Source: Dehalococcoidia bacterium | GTDB lineage: Bacteria; Chloroflexota; Dehalococcoidia; GIF9; UBA5629 | DNA: 64,000 bases | NCBI GenBank assembly: GCA_003142375.1 | Contig: PLME01000014.1 | Span: forward strand, 7,830-71,829 | Reading direction: 5' to 3' | Part shown: one piece after another, positions 56,384 through 64,000 of the stretch | How positions within the stretch are numbered: the first letter of the stretch is position 1 | Layout: every line of letters starts with the position of its first letter | The notes under the pieces: model-generated | The model's database searches: none | What the model was told of the DNA's origin: nothing | The model's input: only the letters and a program-made list of their open reading frames with translations | Position numbers and translations under genes: made by a program

Positions 56384-58531
56384 CTATTGTTGTTCCTCAC
56401 TTAATTTATACTTGGCTACCGTCTGTTTAAACTCATCAGCGACCTGGGTTACCTTGCTTCCTGCTTTCACAACCTGCTGGATTTGCGAGCCGACCTCATG
56501 GGCAGCTGCCGAAACCTGCTCGGTGGCTGCGCTGTTTTCTTCGGCCACACCGGCCACTTCTTCGACGGATTTGGATACGGTCTTGGCTGTGGCAGACATC
56601 TGCTCCGTAGCTGCAGTATTCTCCTCGACAATGGCGCTGATATTGTCGCTTAATTTCACCATCTCGGCGCTCATAGCATTCAGCTGTTCGGCAGCGGCGG
56701 ATATCTGCTCCACCTGCTCGCTCATCTGGCGTGATTGTTTCAAAATCTCTTCCAGGGATTGACCGGCGCTGGTAGCCAGGCTGTAACCACTGGCTATTTG
56801 CTCGGTTCCTTTCTCCATAGCCGTTACCGTCTGGGATACACCGGTCTGGATGCCATTGATAAGCTCGGCTATCTCTTCGGTTGAAGAGGAGGCCCTTTCA
56901 GCCAGCTTTCTCACCTCATCAGCCACTACAGCGAAGCCCCTGCCCTGTTCGCCGGCTCTGGCCGCCTCGATTGCAGCATTGAGCGCCAGCAGGTTTGTCT
57001 GATCGGCTATATCGTTGATGGTAGCAACGATCTTGCCGATCTCACGTGAGCGAGTGCCCAGACCGCTGACTTTTTCCGATGCAACTTCAATAGTTTTCTT
57101 GATCTCCTCCATACCCTTTATCGTTTTCTGCACCATCTCTGCGCCTTTATGAGCGGTATCAGTGGCCGACCTGGCGCTGCTGGTTGCGTTTACAGTGTTG
57201 GATGAGACTTGTGTTATAGCAGTGGAAACCTGGCTCACGATCTGAACATTTTTCCCTATTATAGCTGCCTGCTCCTGTGCGCCCCTGGCTATCTGGTCTA
57301 TGGCCCTGACCAACTGGTCAAGGGCTTTCATGGTATCCTGCATCGAGGACGCCTGGTCACTTGCGCCGTTGGCCACCTGCTGGCTGGCACTGGCTATCTG
57401 GTTTGTCGCCTGGCCAGCCTGCTCAGAGGCCTGGTTCAATTGTTGGCCGGATTCTAAAAGCTCCTTCGACATCCGTTTCAGCATCCGTACCACCCCTACG
57501 CGGCCGTCTCCGGATTTATTCGCAGCCTCTTTCAATTTGGCTAATTCACCCTTGTAGTCTCCCGTCACCCTGGATCTCAAATCAAACTGGGCCTGGTCAT
57601 CCATGACTTCTAAAACTTCGTTCAGCGGAGTAACTACCGTATCAAGAACATAGTTGATACCGTTAATGATATCGGCCCATGCCCCTTTGAATTTCGAGCC
57701 GTCGCCGCGGATATCCAACTGGCCATCGGTTGCCGCCTTAATCAGGGAGTCAACTTCATTCACCATCCCGTTGATAGAATCGATAAACTCATTAAAAACC
57801 GTAAACTGCTCCCTCCAGACGCCATGCTTAGCTTCTTCACGCGTCTCCCAATGCGGAAGGTTCTTCTCGCCATTGGCTATCCTTACAAAGTAATCATGAT
57901 GCGTTAAATGAACAGTCAGCAGCCCGTCCAGGCACATATTCGTTCCCTTGGCGACTTTCCTTAAGACGCCGTCGAATTTGTTGGCGTCTACCCTTCCGTC
58001 GATTTTCCCCTGTGAGATGCCTCCGTATACACTACCCATCTCAAGGGCAAGTGTCAGCTCCCTGGTAGCATCGATAAAATATTCCATGGCGCCGGTGATA
58101 TTACCGCCTTCATCTTTAACTGGGATGGTATAGCAGCGGAAGAATTTATCAGCCTGCGGTGTTTTGATCACAACTTCACTACTATACGTATTGCCGTCGG
58201 CAAACACCTTGCATGCCTGGCACTTTGGAGTATTGCAGAGCGGGAATTTAAACAGGTCATGGCATTTCTGGCCGACGCAGTCCGCCTTGCTTCGGCCCAG
58301 AGCTTCAGCGCCGGCCGCGTTGGCATACTTTATGGTGTATTCCTTATCGATAACCACGACGGGTGCAGGCAGCACATCCATATAATCATAGGATGGTGCT
58401 TTTTCTTTGCCGTTCTTGCGAAACAATGACTTCTTTTTGACTTTGCCCAGCACCACACTATGGCTTCCGTTGCCGTTGCCGTTGCCATTGCCGGACCCAT
58501 TATCCTTTTTCTTTTTGTCTAAACTGATCAT
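56384..58531 (-). CDS. Soluble PAS-containing methyl-accepting chemotaxis protein (1)
   Basis: PAS with Cys cluster; signalling hairpin [41 protein letters not shown]; no TM helix. Confidence 0.95.
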   Translation of the reverse strand: MISLDKKKKDNGSGNGNGNGNGSHSVVLGKVKKKSLFRKNGKEKAPSYDYMDVLPAPVVVIDKEYTIKYANAAGAEALGRSKADCVGQKCHDLFKFPLCNTPKCQACKVFADGNTYSSEVVIKTPQADKFFRCYTIPVKDEGGNITGAMEYFIDATRELTLALEMGSVYGGISQGKIDGRVDANKFDGVLRKVAKGTNMCLDGLLTVHLTHHDYFVRIANGEKNLPHWETREEAKHGVWREQFTVFNEFIDSINGMVNEVDSLIKAATDGQLDIRGDGSKFKGAWADIINGINYVLDTVVTPLNEVLEVMDDQAQFDLRSRVTGDYKGELAKLKEAANKSGDGRVGVVRMLKRMSKELLESGQQLNQASEQAGQATNQIASASQQVANGASDQASSMQDTMKALDQLVRAIDQIARGAQEQAAIIGKNVQIVSQVSTAITQVSSNTVNATSSARSATDTAHKGAEMVQKTIKGMEEIKKTIEVASEKVSGLGTRSREIGKIVATINDIADQTNLLALNAAIEAARAGEQGRGFAVVADEVRKLAERASSSTEEIAELINGIQTGVSQTVTAMEKGTEQIASGYSLATSAGQSLEEILKQSRQMSEQVEQISAAAEQLNAMSAEMVKLSDNISAIVEENTAATEQMSATAKTVSKSVEEVAGVAEENSAATEQVSAAAHEVGSQIQQVVKAGSKVTQVADEFKQTVAKYKLSEEQQ

Positions 58532-58594
58532 CTCGCCACCTTATAGTAAAATTATGTTTTATAATCTTTTTACCTTACTTTCCACCCATCCCAT

Positions 58595-60727
58595 TCATTC
58601 GCCTTCCGGCAGCTTATACGTAGCTAGAAGCTCCTTGAACTCGCCGGACATCGTTTGGAGCGCACTACTGGATTCCACGACTTCGTGTGCCTGAGCGCTG
58701 ATCTGCTCGGCAGCCGCAGATACTTCCTCTGTCGAGGCGCTGTTTTCCTCCGATACGCCGGCAACTTCCTCCACCGATTTGGACACCTGTTTGACTGTTT
58801 CATCCATGCTCTCGGTGATGGCTGTGTTCTCCTCGGCGATGGCGCTTATATTGTCACTGAGTTTGACCATCTCCGAGCTCATGCTGGATAGCTGTTGGGT
58901 AGCAACGGATATTTGCTCGACCTCCTTTCCCATCTCTTTGGATTTTGTCAGTATCTCATCAAGCGAACAGCCGGCCCTGGTAGCCAGTTCATATCCGTTG
59001 GCGACCTCCTCAGTGCCTTTGGTCATAGCATTGATGGTGTCCTGTACCCCTTTTTGTATGTTGTTGATGAGCTCTTCAATTTCCTTGGTGGAAGTCGATG
59101 CCCTTTCGGCAAGCTTCCTGACCTCGTCGGCTACCACTGCAAAACCCCTGCCCTGTTCACCTGCCCTGGCGGCTTCGATGGCAGCGTTGAGAGCCAGCAG
59201 GTTAGTCTGGTCGGCAATATCATTGATAGTGGCAACGATTTTACCTATTTCCCTGGAACGATCGCCCAGGCCACTGACTTTTTCTGAGGCGCTATCCATG
59301 GTCTTCATGATATTTTCCATACCTTTAATGGTATTCTGTACCATATCTGCACCCTTCTGAGCCGCTCCCGAAGTGTCTTTAGAGCTGGTGGTAGTCTGCT
59401 TGGCGCTGGAGGAAACCTGGCTGATCGCTTCGGAAACCTGGTTTACAACCTGAACATTTTTCTCGATCATCTGAGCCTGTTCCTGTGCTCCCTTAGCTAT
59501 CTGGCTGATGGCAGATACGAGCTTCTCCACGGCAGCCAATGTTTGCTGCATTGCCGTAGCCTGGTCAGACGCGCCTTTGGCCACCTGCTGGCTGGAAGCT
59601 GCAATCTGCTGCGTGGCCTCACCTGATTGTTCAGCCGACTGTTTAAGCTGTGCGCTTGCGCTGGCAAGATCGTTCGAAACCTTCTTAAGGGTTTTCATTA
59701 CAGTGATCCTGCCGTTGAGAGACTCATTAACGGCATCCTTGAGCTTGCTAAGATCACCTTTATACTCGCCGCTGACTTTAGTAGTCAGATCATTTTGCGC
59801 CTCAAGATGCAGCACGCGGAAAACATCGTCCATGGGCTCTATTATCGAATCGAGGGTGGAATTGATGCCCGCCATCATCTCGGCCCAACAACCCTTGAAT
59901 TTGGAAGCATCACCTCTCGTATCGAGTTTGCCCTGCGCCGACTCCATGGTCAGTTTGTTCATCTCCTCCATAAAGCTGTTAAGAGAACCGATGAACTCGT
60001 TAAAGGTACCATGCATTTGCTTCCAGCATCCGTACTGGGATTCCACCTGGTCCTCCCAGCGTTCTAGTTTTTCTCCCCGCGAGATCTTCAGGAAGTAATC
60101 ATTCTGTCTCATGATTAAACCGAGCAGGGAATCCAGCAGCATATTGGTACCTTTGGCTTGTTTGCGCAGTATGCCATCAAATTGTTTGTAGTCCGCCCTT
60201 GCCTCCGGTTTCCCCAGGGCGATGCTAGTGAATAGATTACCCATCTCAAGGCCAAAGGTCAGTTCCCTGGTAGCATCGATGAAGTATTCTATTGCACCGA
60301 TAATTTCGCCCTTATCGTCTTTAACCGGCACGGTGTAGCAGCGGAAGAACACATCGCCTTTAGGCGCCTTGACCACCACTTCACTGCTATAGGTGATGCC
60401 GTCGGCAAAGGCCTTGCATGCCTGGCAATTAGGAGTATTGCAGAATTTGAATTTGAACAAGTCAAAACACTTCTGCCCCAGACAGGATTCCTTAGCGCCG
60501 GTCAGGATCTCCGCACCGGGACTATTAATAAACTGTATTGTGAATTCCCTGTCGAAAAATACGACGGGTACAGGCAAAAGATCTATGAAACTGAAATCAT
60601 AAATACTTTTAGCTGCCTTGCCGTTTTTCCTAGACGGCGCGGTTTTGGACCTGCCGTGCCCGAAGAGCGACCCCGTCAGCACATGGCCGGCATTTCCATT
60701 GCCTTTCTTTTCCTTTGCCTGAATCAT
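58595..60727 (-). CDS. Soluble PAS-containing methyl-accepting chemotaxis protein (2)
   Basis: Same architecture as MCP 1; [41 protein letters not shown]. Confidence 0.95.
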   Translation of the reverse strand: MIQAKEKKGNGNAGHVLTGSLFGHGRSKTAPSRKNGKAAKSIYDFSFIDLLPVPVVFFDREFTIQFINSPGAEILTGAKESCLGQKCFDLFKFKFCNTPNCQACKAFADGITYSSEVVVKAPKGDVFFRCYTVPVKDDKGEIIGAIEYFIDATRELTFGLEMGNLFTSIALGKPEARADYKQFDGILRKQAKGTNMLLDSLLGLIMRQNDYFLKISRGEKLERWEDQVESQYGCWKQMHGTFNEFIGSLNSFMEEMNKLTMESAQGKLDTRGDASKFKGCWAEMMAGINSTLDSIIEPMDDVFRVLHLEAQNDLTTKVSGEYKGDLSKLKDAVNESLNGRITVMKTLKKVSNDLASASAQLKQSAEQSGEATQQIAASSQQVAKGASDQATAMQQTLAAVEKLVSAISQIAKGAQEQAQMIEKNVQVVNQVSEAISQVSSSAKQTTTSSKDTSGAAQKGADMVQNTIKGMENIMKTMDSASEKVSGLGDRSREIGKIVATINDIADQTNLLALNAAIEAARAGEQGRGFAVVADEVRKLAERASTSTKEIEELINNIQKGVQDTINAMTKGTEEVANGYELATRAGCSLDEILTKSKEMGKEVEQISVATQQLSSMSSEMVKLSDNISAIAEENTAITESMDETVKQVSKSVEEVAGVSEENSASTEEVSAAAEQISAQAHEVVESSSALQTMSGEFKELLATYKLPEGE

Positions 60728-60792
60728 GCTGTTTCCTCCTTAACTACCTGTCTGGTTAACAATCGTGCACGCACGCAGACAAATAGGTTTTT

Positions 60793-61302
60793 TCATAATT
60801 CTCCTACCGGGCTGGCCGTGGTCCTCAATTTCGTAATACCGGTGTCGATGTTCAACCACATGGAACGGCCCAGCGTACCCCTTGTATCCTCGGCCTTAAT
60901 GGACATCTTATTTTCAGCGACGGCGCTTTTAACTGCCGTGATATTACGGTCGCCGATATCCAATATGCTTCCCACAGGGACCGTATGGATAATTTTGGCG
61001 CCTCCTGCGACTTTAATTACGATCCTGCTTTTTACAGCCCCTTTGCTTTCCATTTGATTTACCATGGCCGGCAAGGCCGTATTGGCATACTTGGTTGGTG
61101 TTTTTCCGCAATCGGCAACGTTCCCGTGCGGCAAAACTACATGCACCATGGCGCCGACCCGTGCTACGGGATCATAAGCGCTTATACCTATGCATGAACC
61201 CAACCCCAGGCAGGCGAGGACCGTGTGCGGATCATTGGAGACCTGCATTTCTCCCAGACCCACAACTACCATCTCCTCATTTTTTACTGAACTGAGTGTC
61301 AA
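60793..61302 (-). CDS. cheD: Chemoreceptor glutamine deamidase CheD
   Basis: LACLGLGSCIGISAYDPVARVGAMVHVVLP; IVIKVAGGAKI. Confidence 0.93.
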   Translation of the reverse strand: MTLSSVKNEEMVVVGLGEMQVSNDPHTVLACLGLGSCIGISAYDPVARVGAMVHVVLPHGNVADCGKTPTKYANTALPAMVNQMESKGAVKSRIVIKVAGGAKIIHTVPVGSILDIGDRNITAVKSAVAENKMSIKAEDTRGTLGRSMWLNIDTGITKLRTTASPVGEL

Positions 61303-61919
61303 TTGACGCCTCCTGCGGCGGTGATGAGCGGCAGTTTCATGAAGCTGGCGTTGGGCATGATTAAAAATGTGCCCTGTATAGTCTGGTCGCTTACGCCGAA
61401 AGATGTCTCAGCAATGAAGACATCGTCACGTTCTGCCAGTATCTCGGCCAGAGCGATATCCAAGATAGCTCCCGCCATTTCAAGCAGGACCACCGGGGGA
61501 GACGGTTCAAGCAGGATACCAAGGGAGTCGGCCACCGCATTCAAGAAAAATGTGCCTGTTATGTTGCCCATTTCGCCCAGAGCCGATTGTGTCATTTCAT
61601 CCAGGCTTTTGCAGGTGCCCGGGGGGTCGCCCATAAGCAGGTCCAGGATGCTATAGGCAAATTCAGGTTGGTGGGCCAGCAGGATATGCCCGTTGCTGGC
61701 TCCTGAAAAGGTAATATATACACCGATAACCATGCGCTCAGGTCCGCCCAGCACATATGGCATTTCTTTGGCAGGGATCTTGCGGATACCGATAGAATTG
61801 ATTTGAAAATCCTTGCCTACCATTTGGGAGAGACCGTTAATAGCATTGGTCATGCCTTTTTTAACTAAACCGTCCCAGACGGCCATTTCCTCAGTTTCTG
61901 AGACCTGATTTTTATCCAT
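61299..61919 (-). CDS. cheC: CheY-P phosphatase CheC
   Basis: SALGEMGNITGTFFLNAVAD (one clear phosphatase motif); ETSFGVSDQTIQGTFLIMP. Confidence 0.85.
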   Translation of the reverse strand: MDKNQVSETEEMAVWDGLVKKGMTNAINGLSQMVGKDFQINSIGIRKIPAKEMPYVLGGPERMVIGVYITFSGASNGHILLAHQPEFAYSILDLLMGDPPGTCKSLDEMTQSALGEMGNITGTFFLNAVADSLGILLEPSPPVVLLEMAGAILDIALAEILAERDDVFIAETSFGVSDQTIQGTFLIMPNASFMKLPLITAAGGVN

Positions 61920-61952
61920 ACTTATTTTGACCTCCTGAAGTCACATTCCGTG

Positions 61953-64000
61953 TTACGCGTTCACGGTTAAATCAAATTTGTTGGAACTGCGTCCCTGCTG
62001 GGCATACATCCTGATCAATGTAGGTATGTCGAAAATTAAGGCCACCTCACCATTGCCCAGGATGGTGGCCCCGGCAATCCCTTTCAGTTCACCGAGATAT
62101 TTGCCGAGGGGCTTTATAACAAACTCCATTTGTTCCTTAAGTTCGTCCACAACGATGCCCGCCACCTTCTCTCCCGCTTTGACAACCAGCACATATGGGT
62201 CATCCTTTTCAGTGACGGTGTCGCCCATGTCGAGCACCCTGTTCATCCTCATGAGCGGGACGATGCTGTCTCTCAGGAGCATGACCTCCCTGGTTTGAAT
62301 TGTCCTGATATTAGCCCGGTTGATTTTTATGGTCTCCATAACCGATACCAGAGGCACGATGAATGTCGAACCGGCGGTGGTTACGACCAGGCCCTGGAAC
62401 ACCGCAACCGTAAGAGGCAACTTGATAGTGAAGGTTGTTCCTGTGTTTAAGTGGGTGTCCAGCGTCACGCTGCCGTTGAGACGCTCCACATTATTACGGA
62501 CTATATCCAACCCTACTCCCCTGCCGGATACTTCCGTAGCTTTTTCGGCAGTGGATATGCCCGAAGAGAAGATCAGGTCGATTGCTTCTGCGTCCGTCAT
62601 GTTGCCGGCAGCTTCAGCAGAAAGGAACCCCTTTCTGACAGCTGACTCTTTAACTTTCTTGGGATCGATGCCCCTGCCGTCATCCTCCAGCTTAATTACG
62701 ATGTGCCCTTCTTCCTGATAAGCCGAAAGCCTTAACATGGCCTTCTGCGGCTTGCCTTTGGAACTTCTTTCTTCCGGCACCTCTATCCCGTGGTCTACGG
62801 CATTCCTGAGCAGGTGAATCAGAGGGTCCTGGATCTTTTCTATGATGGTACGATCCAGCTCAGTGCTTTCGCCTTTAATTACAAAATCCAGGTTCTTGTG
62901 TTGTTTCTGAGCAAGGTCCCTTACCAGCCGCGGGAATTTACTGAATACCAGGCTGATCGGCACCATGCGTACCTTCATAATGTCCTGGTACAGCTCATTG
63001 ATGACCTTAACGATATGGTTGGAAGTGTCTCCCAGGTCGTGCACCAGGTCATCATCGGGATATTCCATCTCCAGCATTTTACCGACCTGGCTGATCCTGG
63101 AGCGATCGATTACCAACTCCTCAACCATATTCATGAGGCTGTCCAGCACCGTAACATCCACGCGGATGCTCTGCATAACCTCGGTTTTAACATCGGGACC
63201 TGCCAGCTTTACCTCTGAATTCGGCGTTGCTTTAACGGCTTCGGCCGGAGCGGCCGGCTGAATTTCTTCCAGGCTGCCGGCCGATAACAGCTTTGCTGCC
63301 TCCGGTGACCCGTAGGGTGCTACGATGACTTTCTCAATGTCTGAAATCAGACTCAAGCCGGTCACAATTTCGTCTTGTCGCCTTACGCAGCAAACTATGG
63401 CTGTAAATTCGGGTGATACTTTTTCCTGCTCAATTTCCTGCATGCAGGGGTTGGAAGCAATTAAATCGCCGATGGTGGTCAGGTCGTTGTATAGCTGGAG
63501 GCTGCGCACAGCCAGCCATTCACTGCGGCGGTCGATGAACGCTTTTACGATATAAGCATTCGAGCCTTTTTTGACTGCGTCGGCAATCTTTTTCTCCGCA
63601 TTCTTATTCAGAATGATGAGCTTTGTCTGCTTTTTGTCCCCGTTGTGCTGCTCCTTTTTGGCCGGTGCGGCGACCACTGCCGCACCGCCTTCGGCAGACT
63701 GGTTGAGCTGAGCTACTATTGATTCAATATCAATATCGCTTTCTTCACGTGTCACTATTTCGCCCTTTAGTACTTTGAGCGCATCCAGCCCGAACAGCAG
63801 GGCATCTATGATCTTGGCATTTACAGTTATCTTATTGTTGCGCAGCTTATCCAGGAGGCTTTCCATGGCATGGGTAACTTCAGCCATGCGTTCATGTCCC
63901 AGCATGGCTGATGAACCCTTGAGAGTATGGGCTGCGCGAAATATTTCCTGCAGCAGTGCCTGGTCGTTTCCTTGGTTTTCAAGCTTGATGATATCTTCAT
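61953..64000 (-). CDS. cheA: Chemotaxis histidine kinase CheA (5' end beyond the window)
   Basis: Hpt motif IFRAAHTLKGSSAMLGHERM read upstream of the listed ORF Met, frame open to base 64000; LLRNAVDHGIE, GRGVGLDIVRNNVE, C-terminal CheW-like domain. Confidence 0.96.
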   Translation of the reverse strand, partial: EDIIKLENQGNDQALLQEIFRAAHTLKGSSAMLGHERMAEVTHAMESLLDKLRNNKITVNAKIIDALLFGLDALKVLKGEIVTREESDIDIESIVAQLNQSAEGGAAVVAAPAKKEQHNGDKKQTKLIILNKNAEKKIADAVKKGSNAYIVKAFIDRRSEWLAVRSLQLYNDLTTIGDLIASNPCMQEIEQEKVSPEFTAIVCCVRRQDEIVTGLSLISDIEKVIVAPYGSPEAAKLLSAGSLEEIQPAAPAEAVKATPNSEVKLAGPDVKTEVMQSIRVDVTVLDSLMNMVEELVIDRSRISQVGKMLEMEYPDDDLVHDLGDTSNHIVKVINELYQDIMKVRMVPISLVFSKFPRLVRDLAQKQHKNLDFVIKGESTELDRTIIEKIQDPLIHLLRNAVDHGIEVPEERSSKGKPQKAMLRLSAYQEEGHIVIKLEDDGRGIDPKKVKESAVRKGFLSAEAAGNMTDAEAIDLIFSSGISTAEKATEVSGRGVGLDIVRNNVERLNGSVTLDTHLNTGTTFTIKLPLTVAVFQGLVVTTAGSTFIVPLVSVMETIKINRANIRTIQTREVMLLRDSIVPLMRMNRVLDMGDTVTEKDDPYVLVVKAGEKVAGIVVDELKEQMEFVIKPLGKYLGELKGIAGATILGNGEVALIFDIPTLIRMYAQQGRSSNKFDLTVNA

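Noticed and set aside
58440-58500. GTTGCC microsatellite (GNGNGNG) in MCP 1 as a phase-variable switch
   Set aside because: The 6-bp unit keeps the reading frame, so copy changes would not switch expression; more likely a flexible linker.

Overview
The window is bacterial chromosomal DNA, inferred to be Chloroflexota (Dehalococcoidia-like). I found no tRNA, rRNA, CRISPR array or transposase gene. From left to right: (1) housekeeping genes (ftsH fragment, polyprenyl synthase, metG, rsmI, IMPDH-like, LysE-like, PAS histidine kinase, CoA-disulfide reductase-rhodanese, two acyl-CoA synthetases, rlmN); (2) an unassigned intergenic region with RNA-like hairpins that ends in a strong terminator (~18.35-18.70 kb); (3) an arsenic/thiol-redox island (~18.7-28.3 kb) with two ArsR-led operons, each carrying its own CcdA-like and thioredoxin-like genes; (4) a DUF6504-like gene plus dnaE2-type polymerase behind a consensus promoter that overlaps a LexA-type box, with a repeat-derived in-frame insertion inside dnaE2; (5) small membrane-protein genes and tandem lipoprotein paralogs; (6) a ~28 kb minus-strand block (36.1-64.0 kb) that combines an archaellum (archaeal-type flagellum: two archaellins, ArlC/D/E-like, ArlG, ArlF, ArlH, ArlI, ArlJ) with a bacterial chemotaxis set (CheA, CheC, CheD, two soluble MCPs, CheY, CheB, CheR), two HD-GYP-like proteins with degenerate HD dyads, and a zinc-ribbon protein whose N-terminus resembles the FliM/FliY CheY-binding peptide. 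The strongest candidate for an undescribed system is this last item: a bacterial CheY-to-archaellum adaptor that would replace archaeal CheF. All assignments come from reading the sequence and motifs; no database search was run.
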